This document shows positions 50,551 to 58,142 of a DNA stretch of 64,000 nucleotides, piece by piece (within the stretch, counting starts at the first letter, position 1; each line of letters starts with the position of its first letter). The stretch comes from JAOADN01 sp049323795. Its GTDB lineage: Bacteria > Pseudomonadota > Alphaproteobacteria > Rhodobacterales > Rhodobacteraceae. The notes under the pieces were generated by a model that ran no database searches, had not been told where the DNA came from, and saw nothing but the letters and a program-made list of their open reading frames with translations. Location of the stretch: assembly GCA_049323795.1 (NCBI GenBank), contig JBMOOH010000035.1:36930-100929 (forward strand), in the 5' to 3' direction. The translations under genes and the position numbers were made by a program.

Positions 50551-51240
50551 ATGTTCGGCACGCTCTACTCAACGCAGGATGTGGTCGCGAGCGCGCTCTC
50601 GGGCGCCTTGCTCATGACCTTCGCGACCGCGATCCTCTGCTTTCTCGGCCTTTCCTGGACGAACGAGAAGTGGCGCGTTCCGACCGCGATGGTCGGCGTG
50701 GCGGCGCTCGCCTCGGCCGCGTCCTATATGGGGATGACGCAGGTCTGGCTCGCGGGCGGCGGTGGCGGCACCGGCCCCCGCTTCTCGGGCTGGTTCACCG
50801 TGCACCCGCTCCAGGTGGCCGCGGTCTACTTCTACGCCCGCACCCTGGGGGAGATCCCCGTCGGCATCTTCTGGCGCATCTCGGCCGCCGCGCTCCTGAT
50901 GGTGTTCTCGCGCTATCTGGGTGATGCGGGCTTCTTCAACCCGACGCTCGGCGCGCTCCTCTCCATCGGCTTCTGGCTCTACATCCTGGGCGAGATGTAT
51001 TTCGGCGCCATGGCCGATGCCGTCCGCAGCGGCAGCCGGGCGGTGCGCCTCGGCTACTTCTGGCTAAGGCTCATTTTCACGATCGGCTGGGCGATCTACC
51101 CGATCCTGCATTTCGTCGATGTGGTCATCGGCGCAGGGCAGGCGAGCGGGGTCGTCGCCCTCTACAGCCTCCTCGACCTCGTCAACCTCATCGCGCCGTC
51201 GCTCATCGTGCTCGCCGTCGCGGGCCAGGAACGCTACTGA
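50551..51240 (+). CDS. proteorhodopsin-family protein lacking the retinal lysine and both key carboxylates
   Basis: 229 residues with seven predicted helices. Similarity to proteorhodopsin runs the whole length. Helix B/C: EKW (39-41) and YMGMTQVW (59-66). Helix C: R77-F-S-G80-W81-F-T-V84-H-P86 against RYIDWLLTVP. Helix D: LLMVFSRYLGDAG (115-127). Helix E: WLYILGE. Helix F: IGWAIYP (178-184). Helix G: YSLLDLVN followed by L213. By that alignment the counter-ion Asp97 is Gly80, Thr101 is Val84, the proton-donor Glu108 is Ala91, and the Schiff-base Lys231 is Leu213, while Asp227 (D209), the helix-C Arg and Trp are kept. It therefore cannot form the retinal Schiff base or pump protons in the usual way. 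Alignment is from memory of proteorhodopsin. It sits 20 bp after the permease and 59 bp before a flotillin. Confidence 0.85.
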   Translation: MFGTLYSTQDVVASALSGALLMTFATAILCFLGLSWTNEKWRVPTAMVGVAALASAASYMGMTQVWLAGGGGGTGPRFSGWFTVHPLQVAAVYFYARTLGEIPVGIFWRISAAALLMVFSRYLGDAGFFNPTLGALLSIGFWLYILGEMYFGAMADAVRSGSRAVRLGYFWLRLIFTIGWAIYPILHFVDVVIGAGQASGVVALYSLLDLVNLIAPSLIVLAVAGQERY

Positions 51241-51299
51241 GCGCGGTTTCGAATTTCGCAAGGACTCCCCGGGCGCCAGCCTGACGAAAGGACCCGACC

Positions 51300-53513
51300 A
51301 TGAACGCCGCCGACGCCATCGCAATCCTGATCCTTCTCACGATCCTGATCGCCATCGGGGTCTACCTTCTCCACTGGCTCTACCGGCATTCGTCGAAGGA
51401 CCAGTCCTTCGTCCGCACCGGCTCGGGCGGCGAGCGGGTGGTGATGGGGGGCGGCGCGCTCGTCATCCCGATCATCCACGACATCACGGTCGTGAACATG
51501 AACGCCGTCCCGGTCGAGATCCGGCGGGTGGCCGAGCAGTCGCTGATCACCGGGAACAAGATGCGCGTCGATATCGTGGCCGAATTCTTCGTCCGCGTGA
51601 TCCCGACGAAGGACGGGGTTTCCACCGCCGCCCGCACGCTCGGCGCCCGCACGCAGGACCCGATGCTGCTGAAGGAGATCATCCAGGGCCGCTTCATCGA
51701 CGCGATGTCGGCGGTCGCGGCGGCGATGACGATGGAAGAGATGCACCAGAACCGCACCGGTTACATGGCCAAGGTCGCGGACCTGGCGGGCAAGACGCTG
51801 GGGGCGAACGGGCTGGAGCTGGAAAACGCCTCGCTCACCGCGCTCAACCAGTCCGACATCTCGGTCTTCAACCCGTCGAACGCCTTCGACGCCGAGGGCC
51901 TCACGCAGTTGACCGAGGAGATCGAGGCGCGGCGGAAGCTGAGGAACAAGATCGAGAACGAGGCCCGCATCGACATCAAGATGAAGGACTACGAGGCGGA
52001 GAGCCGGGCGCTCGAGATCGACCGCGATCTGGAATACGCCCGCATCGAGCAGGCCCGCGCCATCGAGGTGAGGAAGGCCGCGCAGGTCGCCGAGATCGAG
52101 GCCGAGCGGTCCACGTCGGCCATCGCCGTCACGCAGGCGAAGGTCAGGGCCGAGGAAGAGGCCGAGCGCAGCCGCATCGCTAGGGACCGTGCCGTCGAAT
52201 CCGAGCGCATCCGGAAGGAGAACGACCTGAAGGCGCTCGAGATCGAGAGGAGCCGCGAGACGGAGGAGACCGAGATCGTCGCCCGGACGGCGATCGAGAC
52301 GCAGCGAATCCAGACCCGCCAGCAGATCGAGGCCGAGCGCATCGAGCGCGAGCGGCTGGTGAAGGAGGCCGAGATCAAGGCGCGGCTCGATGTCGAGGTG
52401 TTCGACCAGAAGTCGGCGGCCGAGATCGAGCAGGCGCGCCTTGCCCGGGAGCGCGAGGTCGAGGCGCGGCGCATTGCCACCGCGAGGGAGATCGAGATTC
52501 TGTCGGTCGAGAAGGAAAAGGACGTCCGCGTCACCGGCGAGCAGGCCGAGGCCGAGCAGGAGCGCGCGGCCATCGCCAGGCGCCATGCGGTCGAGATCGA
52601 GCGCATCAAGCGCGACCAGGAAGTCGCCCAGCAGGCCATCGCCAAGGAGCAGGTCGTGAAGCTCGCCGAGACGCAGAGCTTCCGCAGGGTCGAGGATGCC
52701 CGCATCGTCGCCGGCCGCGAGATCGAGGAGCTTCAGATCGCCGCCAAGAAGTACATCGACCGCTTCGTGATCGAGCAGGAGATGGAGATCGCGATTGCCG
52801 ACAAGCAGCGGCTGATCGCCGTCGTGAACAAGGCGATCGAGGAGGCCGTCGCCCGGACGAACGAGGCCGAGGCGCGCAAGGCACTTGCCGCGACCGAGGA
52901 GCAGATCGAGACCGCGCGCGCGGCCGAGGCGGCGGAACGCGCCAAGCGGATCGAGATCATCGGCGCCGAGAGCGCGGCCGAGCGCGATGCCCTGCGCGTG
53001 GTGAAGGCGGCCGAGGCCGAGAAGCAGGCCGTCGAGCAGAAGGCGCTCGCAGAGATCGCCGAGGCGAAGGCCGCCGGGGTGCGTTACGCGACCGACGCCG
53101 AGGGAAACCGCAAGCTCAACGATGCCGAGAACATGCGGTCGGACGAAAGCCGCCGGTCGGCGATCTACGAGCATCTGGTCAGGACGCTGCCGCAGATCAT
53201 CCGCGAGACCGTCAAGCCGATGGAGAACATCGAGTCGATCAAGATCCTGCAGGTCGACGGCCTGCCGGGCCTCAACAGTCCGTCCGAGACCGGCGGAGCC
53301 GCGGCAGGCGGCGCCGGCGGCGGCGGGGGGGGCAACATCCCGGACCAGGTCGTGAACTCGGCCATGAAGTACCGCACGCAGGTCGCCTTCGTGGACGGGC
53401 TGATGGAAGAGATCGGCCTGCCGCTCAGGAACCTCGGCTCGGCCGGCGGCATGTCCTTCCGGAACTTTCCCGCCGTTCCCGGCGCGCCGAAGTCCGGCAA
53501 GGACGACGATTGA
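51300..53513 (+). CDS. flotillin family protein (SPFH domain, YqiK-like)
   Basis: 737-residue membrane-scaffold protein. One N-terminal transmembrane helix (residues about 6-27, IAILILLTILIAIGVYLL) precedes the SPFH/band-7 domain (about 38-200; FVRTGSGGERVVMGGGALVIP, GRFIDAMSAVAAAMTMEEM). A very long Glu/Ala/Arg-rich coiled coil (about 205-610) follows, then the flotillin C-terminal region (LVRTLPQIIRETVKPMENI), a Gly run near 665-680 and VVNSAMKYRTQVAF. Flotillins organise membrane microdomains and oligomerise into rings. In this operon it may scaffold the ABC permeases and rhodopsin-like protein. Followed by two more membrane-protein genes on the same transcript. Confidence 0.93.
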   Translation: MNAADAIAILILLTILIAIGVYLLHWLYRHSSKDQSFVRTGSGGERVVMGGGALVIPIIHDITVVNMNAVPVEIRRVAEQSLITGNKMRVDIVAEFFVRVIPTKDGVSTAARTLGARTQDPMLLKEIIQGRFIDAMSAVAAAMTMEEMHQNRTGYMAKVADLAGKTLGANGLELENASLTALNQSDISVFNPSNAFDAEGLTQLTEEIEARRKLRNKIENEARIDIKMKDYEAESRALEIDRDLEYARIEQARAIEVRKAAQVAEIEAERSTSAIAVTQAKVRAEEEAERSRIARDRAVESERIRKENDLKALEIERSRETEETEIVARTAIETQRIQTRQQIEAERIERERLVKEAEIKARLDVEVFDQKSAAEIEQARLAREREVEARRIATAREIEILSVEKEKDVRVTGEQAEAEQERAAIARRHAVEIERIKRDQEVAQQAIAKEQVVKLAETQSFRRVEDARIVAGREIEELQIAAKKYIDRFVIEQEMEIAIADKQRLIAVVNKAIEEAVARTNEAEARKALAATEEQIETARAAEAAERAKRIEIIGAESAAERDALRVVKAAEAEKQAVEQKALAEIAEAKAAGVRYATDAEGNRKLNDAENMRSDESRRSAIYEHLVRTLPQIIRETVKPMENIESIKILQVDGLPGLNSPSETGGAAAGGAGGGGGGNIPDQVVNSAMKYRTQVAFVDGLMEEIGLPLRNLGSAGGMSFRNFPAVPGAPKSGKDDD

Positions 53514-53536
53514 GACGATAGGCCCGGGGGGAGGGG

Positions 53537-54001
53537 ATGGACGACGGCGACGCGACCCGGAGGCTCGACCGGCACGCGCTGGTCATGACGGTCTGGCTTT
53601 CGGCCGGGGCGGTCGCCGCCGTCCTCTTCCATCTGGGCTTTTCGGCCGGGGCCGGCGGGTGGGTTCTGGCCGGGTTCGGGGCGCTGCTGGCGGGCTTTGC
53701 CGCGCATGTCGTCGTGAACGCGGTCCAGGGGACGGAATTCTCGGTCCGCGAACTGGCGGTCGGGCTGGTCGTCACCGGGGGGGCGCTGCTGGCGTTCCTC
53801 TTCGCCACGCTCGGGGATGCCGCCTTCGCGGGGCTCTTCCTGCTGCCTGTCGCGGGCGGGTTCGCGGCGCTGCTGGCGGCCTTCGTCTTCCACCTTCTCA
53901 CGCGGCACGGGGTGCGGGCCGCGTTCGACCGCTTCGACGTGATCCGCGATTTCAATCCGCGCAAGGCGTCGCGCCTGCCGCACCGCGGGGGCCGCCGGTG
54001 A
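53537..54001 (+). CDS. four-helix integral membrane protein of unknown function
   Basis: 154 residues, not recognised as a named family. Hydrophobic segments lie at about 15-36, 40-62, 73-95 and 99-122, with a basic C-terminal tail (FDRFDVIRDFNPRKASRLPHRGGRR; only its composition is notable). The short N-terminus MDDGDATRRLDRH is hydrophilic. It starts 23 bp after the flotillin stop and overlaps the symporter-like gene by GTGA, so it is co-translated with it and may be its accessory subunit, as small membrane proteins accompany some sodium:solute symporters. No catalytic motif seen. Confidence 0.75.
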   Translation: MDDGDATRRLDRHALVMTVWLSAGAVAAVLFHLGFSAGAGGWVLAGFGALLAGFAAHVVVNAVQGTEFSVRELAVGLVVTGGALLAFLFATLGDAAFAGLFLLPVAGGFAALLAAFVFHLLTRHGVRAAFDRFDVIRDFNPRKASRLPHRGGRR

Positions 54002-55899
54002 CCCCGCTTGTCGTCTCGGCGCTCGGCCTTCTGCTGGCCTATGCCCTCTATATCGCCACGCTTGCGGCGCGTTCCGGATCCCCTGCACGGGACTTCGCGG
54101 ATGCGGGTGCCGGGATAGGTGCCGGGGTGGGCGGCGGCCTGCCCGGATGGGCAGTGATGTTCGCAGGCGCGGGGCTGATGGTGTCCGGCATGGGGCAGGG
54201 CCTGCCCGACTACCTGACGCTGACGGCCCGGTTCGGGCTTCAGCATTCCCATACGGGGCTCGGCCTGATCCTCGGCGCGATGGCCGGGGTGCTGATCCAG
54301 AAGCGGCTCTGGCTGGCGGCGCGCCTTGCGGGCCTCGGCTCGCCCGGTCAGGCGCTCGGCGACTACTACGGCAGCGTCACCCTCAGGCTTGCGGTGCTCT
54401 TGGTGGCGCTTCTCTTCGCGCTTCCGTTCGCGGCCACGCTGCTGTCGGGCCTCGGCCAGCTTGTCGAGGCCGTGACCGCCGGGGCCATTCCCCGGACGGC
54501 GACGGTCTGGGTGCTCGCGTTCTTCCTGTTCCTCGCCGCGTCGATCGGCGGCTGGCGGGGAACCGTGCTCGCCGCGGCGACGCTCGCCGGCCTTCTGGCG
54601 GTCCTGGCGCTGTTCCTGAGCGGCCTTGCCGAGGCGGTCCTGACGACCCCCGGCTTCCTGGGCGCGGGCATGCCCGTAGGCGGGGGCATCCTGCCCGACC
54701 GCATTCCGGGCGTGATCCAGTATTCGGCCGGGATCGGGAAAGAGACGGTGCAGGGCGGCATCTTCACCACCGTAGGCATCGCGTCGGCGGCGCTCGGCGG
54801 GGTGGGCGTCGCGCTCAGTCCGGCCATGCTCTGCCTTGCCATGACGGCGCGCGCGGGCCGGGCATTCCACCTCGGCCCGGTCTGGCTCACCGCAGGACTG
54901 GGCGGGGCGATGCTCGTCTTCGTGGCGCCGTTCCTTGCCGCGCGGACGGGGGGCGGGGGCGTTGCGGGACTGGTCGGGACACTCGCTCAGGCCGACATGC
55001 TGGCGGGGACGGGTGCGGTCGTCCTTCTGGCAGCGGCGACGCTTCTGGCCGTCTCGGTCTTCGCGACATCGGGCGCGCTGATCGCGGGGCGCGAGATCGT
55101 GCTCGCCTATGTCGCGCCGGGTCTGGCGCCCTCGGACCAGCGCCTTGCGCTCAGGGTCACGCTGGCCGTGGTCTGGGGGCTGATGGCGGCCATGGCGGGC
55201 TTCGCACCGCTCTCGAGCGCTGTTTTCGGCGCGCTGGCCGTGCCGCTGTCGGTCCAGCTTCTGCCGGCGTTCCTCGGCCTCGCCTTCGTGCCCTGGATCA
55301 GCCGCAGCGCGGTCCTGACGGGCCTCGTCATCGGGGCGCTTCTGGTGTTCTTCACCGAACCGCCCGGGCTGATCCTGTTCGAGGGGCTGTTTCTCGATCT
55401 GCCCTGGGGCCGCTGGCCGCTGACGATCCATTCGGCGGCTTGGGGGCTGGCGTTCAACGCGGGCTTCGTCCTTCTGTCGGCGATCTTCACCCGCAAGGGG
55501 GCCGAGCGCGCCCGCCGCGACCGCCTCCATGCCGAGTTCGCGGCGCGCTGGCGCACGGACTGGGGCGGGCGGGCGGGCCGCGCGGCGAAATGGTCGCTGA
55601 CGCTGATCTGGGCGTTCCTCGCCATCGGACCCGGCGCGATTCTCGGGAACACGTTCTTCAGCCAGCCGATCTTCACCGAAGGCGAGGCTGCCCTCGGGCT
55701 GCCGTCGCTCTGGGTCTGGGCGCTGTTGTCCTGGCTGGTCGGCGTGATCCTCGTCTGGTGGATCGCCGTTCCGACCGGCCTCGGGTGCACGACCACCGAG
55801 GGCCTTCGCCGGGTGGACCTGTCGCGCCCGTCCGATCCCTTCGCCCGGGCAACGCCCGGCTGGATCGCCTCGGGCCTTGCGCGGGTGACGAACCGATGA
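53998..55899 (+). CDS. sodium:solute symporter-like membrane protein
   Basis: 633 residues with about 13-14 predicted helices. The order of features resembles the SSF family: an N-terminal helix then a GAGVGGGLPGWAVMFAGAGL segment, GSPGQALGDYYGSVTLRLAV (cf. the 'flexRFGS' segment), LFALPFAATLLSGLGQLVEAV, and a GGWRGTVLAAATLAGLLAV motif like the SSF GGxxAVxxTD signature but without the Asp. Starts at GTG 53998. The small four-helix protein before it would fit the DUF4212-type partner role seen with some symporters. Family call is moderate; substrate unknown. End of the membrane-protein part of the operon. Confidence 0.65.
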   Translation: MTPLVVSALGLLLAYALYIATLAARSGSPARDFADAGAGIGAGVGGGLPGWAVMFAGAGLMVSGMGQGLPDYLTLTARFGLQHSHTGLGLILGAMAGVLIQKRLWLAARLAGLGSPGQALGDYYGSVTLRLAVLLVALLFALPFAATLLSGLGQLVEAVTAGAIPRTATVWVLAFFLFLAASIGGWRGTVLAAATLAGLLAVLALFLSGLAEAVLTTPGFLGAGMPVGGGILPDRIPGVIQYSAGIGKETVQGGIFTTVGIASAALGGVGVALSPAMLCLAMTARAGRAFHLGPVWLTAGLGGAMLVFVAPFLAARTGGGGVAGLVGTLAQADMLAGTGAVVLLAAATLLAVSVFATSGALIAGREIVLAYVAPGLAPSDQRLALRVTLAVVWGLMAAMAGFAPLSSAVFGALAVPLSVQLLPAFLGLAFVPWISRSAVLTGLVIGALLVFFTEPPGLILFEGLFLDLPWGRWPLTIHSAAWGLAFNAGFVLLSAIFTRKGAERARRDRLHAEFAARWRTDWGGRAGRAAKWSLTLIWAFLAIGPGAILGNTFFSQPIFTEGEAALGLPSLWVWALLSWLVGVILVWWIAVPTGLGCTTTEGLRRVDLSRPSDPFARATPGWIASGLARVTNR

Positions 55900-55914
55900 C
55901 CGGGGGGGCGTGAC

Positions 55915-56856
55915 ATGGGGCGCCACGACCGGCCCGGCATCGACATCCGGCGGCTGCGCTATTTCCTTGCGGTCTGCGAGCACGGGGGCTTCTCGCGCGC
56001 CGCATCGGCCATCGGTGTCGCGCAGCCCGCGCTGACCCGCCATGTGCAGCAGCTCGAGCAGGACCTGGGAATGGAACTCGTGGCGAGGAACGGCCGCGGC
56101 GCGTCGCCGACCGAGCCGGGGCGCTTCCTTGTGGAACACGCGCGCGCGCATATCGACGGCCTCGACCGGCTCTACGACCGGCTGATCGAGACATTCGGCC
56201 GGGATCCCGGCACGATCACGCTCGGCATCTGCCCGACCGTCACGCCGCTCTTCCTCGACGCGATCCAGAGCTTCGTCCGGAACCGCCTGCCGAACACGTC
56301 CCTGTCGGTGATCGAGGCCTATTCCGGCGACCTGGCCGCGCTGATGAAGCGCGGGCGGATTGATGTCGCCCTCACCTACCAGCCGGCCGAGCAGGGACTC
56401 GCGCGGCGCGTCGATCTCCTGTCGGAGCGGCTGGTCCTCGTGGCGCGGGCCGACCGGGGGTTGCCGCGGTCCGAGCCGTCTGTGGCCGACCTCGTCGGCC
56501 TGCCGCTGATCCTGCCGAGCCAGATCCACCAGCTTCGCAGGATCATCGACCGCGTATGCGAGGCGCGCGGCGTCCATCTCCTGCCGTCGCTCGAGCTCGA
56601 CAGCCTGAGCGCCGTGAAGCAGACGCTCGACGACCCGCAATCAGACTACGTGACCATCCTTCCCTGCCATTCCGTCCTCGACGACGCGCGCGACGGCCGC
56701 TTCGTCGTGGCGCCGGTCGCGGACCCCGGCATGGTGCGGACCGTGTCGCTGATGACAGCGGCGGGGCCGGGCGGGCGCAAGGTCCCTGAAGCCTTCGTGA
56801 CCCACATCCGGAACGAGGCCGACCGGCTCAGGCGGACGCTCGGTTCGGTGTTCTGA
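55915..56856 (+). CDS. LysR-family transcriptional regulator
   Basis: 313 residues. HTH in IDIRRLRYFLAVCEHGGFSR to GVAQPALTRHVQQLEQDLG (core VAQPALTRHVQQLEQ); LysR effector domain from about residue 95 (ITLGICPTVTPLFLDAI). Starts 15 bp after the symporter-like stop and is followed after 108 bp by an acyl-CoA dehydrogenase, so it ends the long operon and may control both that operon and the CoA genes. A second, related LysR gene lies at 59591-60556. Confidence 0.92.
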   Translation: MGRHDRPGIDIRRLRYFLAVCEHGGFSRAASAIGVAQPALTRHVQQLEQDLGMELVARNGRGASPTEPGRFLVEHARAHIDGLDRLYDRLIETFGRDPGTITLGICPTVTPLFLDAIQSFVRNRLPNTSLSVIEAYSGDLAALMKRGRIDVALTYQPAEQGLARRVDLLSERLVLVARADRGLPRSEPSVADLVGLPLILPSQIHQLRRIIDRVCEARGVHLLPSLELDSLSAVKQTLDDPQSDYVTILPCHSVLDDARDGRFVVAPVADPGMVRTVSLMTAAGPGGRKVPEAFVTHIRNEADRLRRTLGSVF

Positions 56857-56940
56857 CAGGGCGAGAGGATCGCCAGATAAGGCCCAGAGCCAAAACATAT
56901 TTCACGATCCACGGGCCTCGTGGGAAGAACATCGCGACCA

Positions 56941-56963
56941 GAGGAGGAGGAGGAGGAGGACAG
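56941..56963 (+). promoter_or_regulatory. ribosome binding site made of a GAG trinucleotide repeat
   Basis: gaggaggagg aggaggagga (about 6.7 copies of GAG, 56941-56960) then cagg, immediately ahead of the ATG at 56965. Every register of the repeat can pair with anti-Shine-Dalgarno, so slippage by one unit would change the spacing and strength of the site. Confidence 0.8.
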
Positions 56964-56964
56964 G

Positions 56965-58134
56965 ATGACCACGGCATTCGACCCCACCGCCGACTACGCC
57001 GCCATCCGCGACGGCGTGGCGCAGGTCTGTGCGGGGTTCCCCGGCAGCTACTGGCGCGATCTCGACGCCCGCCGCGCCTATCCGACCGGGTTCGTGAACG
57101 CCCTGATCCGGTCCGGCTACCTCGCCGCGATGATCCCCGAGGAGTACGGCGGGTCGGGCCTGAACCTCCAGGCCGCTGCGGTCATCCTCGAAGAGATCCA
57201 CCGCCAGGGCTGCAACGCCGCCGCCTGCCATGCGCAGATGTACACGATGGGCACCGTCCTGCGGCACGGGACGGACGAGCAGAAGCGCACCTACCTGCCG
57301 AAGATCGCGGACGGCTCGCTCCGGCTCCAGGCCTTCGGTGTGACCGAGCCGACGAGCGGCACCGACACGCTGGCGTTGAAGACGACCGCGCGGCGCGAGG
57401 GCGACGGCTATGTCGTGAACGGCCAGAAGATCTGGACCTCGCGCGCGGAACATTCCGACCTGATGGTGCTGCTCGCGCGGACCGCTCCGCGCGCCGAGGT
57501 GAAGTCGAAGACCGATGGGCTGTCGGTGTTCCTGATCGACCTCCGCGGGCATGTCGGCAAGTCGATCACCATCCGGCCGATCCGCACGATGATGAACCAC
57601 GCGACGACCGAGGTGTTCTTCGACAACCTGCGCATCCCGGCCTCGTCCCTGGTTGGCGAGGAGGGGAAGGGGTTCCGCTACATCCTGTCGGGCATGAATG
57701 CCGAGCGCATCCTGATCGCCGCCGAGTGCATCGGCGATGCGAAGTGGTTCCTGAAGAAGGGCGCCGACTATGCCCGCGAACGCACCGTGTTCGGCAACCC
57801 GATCGGCAAGAACCAGGGTGTGCAGTTCCCGCTCGCCCGCGCCTACGCGCACATGCTGGCAGCGGAAGGGATCGTCTATCGCGCCGCGGCCATGTACGAC
57901 GCCGGCCGGAATCCCGGCGTCGAGGCGAACAGCGCCAAGATGCTGGCGGCCGACGCAAGCTGGGAGGCGGCCGAGGCCTGCCTTCAGACCCACGGCGGTT
58001 TCGGATTCGCCGAGGAATACGACGTGGAGAGGAAGTTCCGCGAGGCGCGTCTCTATCAGGTCGCGCCGATCTCGACGAACCTCATCCTCTGCTTCATCGC
58101 CGAGCAGGTGCTGGGCCTGCCGAAGTCGTACTGA
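56965..58134 (+). CDS. acyl-CoA dehydrogenase family protein
   Basis: 389-residue flavoprotein of the acyl-CoA dehydrogenase family. N-terminal domain (YLAAMIPEEYGGSGLN), the FAD/substrate loop LQAFGVTEPTSGTDTLALKT, GYVVNGQKIWTSRAEHSD, and the C-terminal helix bundle with GNPIGKNQGVQFPLA and QTHGGFGFAEEYDVERKFRE. The position of the usual catalytic Glu (IYEGT in medium-chain enzymes) reads LYQVAPIST, a form found in a subgroup of uncharacterised members, so the base may lie elsewhere. Followed at 8 bp by an MmgE/PrpD gene; with the CoA-transferase nearby it suggests activation and oxidation of a short branched or dicarboxylic acid. Confidence 0.92.
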   Translation: MTTAFDPTADYAAIRDGVAQVCAGFPGSYWRDLDARRAYPTGFVNALIRSGYLAAMIPEEYGGSGLNLQAAAVILEEIHRQGCNAAACHAQMYTMGTVLRHGTDEQKRTYLPKIADGSLRLQAFGVTEPTSGTDTLALKTTARREGDGYVVNGQKIWTSRAEHSDLMVLLARTAPRAEVKSKTDGLSVFLIDLRGHVGKSITIRPIRTMMNHATTEVFFDNLRIPASSLVGEEGKGFRYILSGMNAERILIAAECIGDAKWFLKKGADYARERTVFGNPIGKNQGVQFPLARAYAHMLAAEGIVYRAAAMYDAGRNPGVEANSAKMLAADASWEAAEACLQTHGGFGFAEEYDVERKFREARLYQVAPISTNLILCFIAEQVLGLPKSY

Positions 58135-58142
58135 GGCCCGGG

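Noticed and set aside
50551..51240. Functional light-driven proton pump
   Set aside because: The Schiff-base lysine, counter-ion and proton donor are all replaced, so pumping by the known mechanism is not possible.
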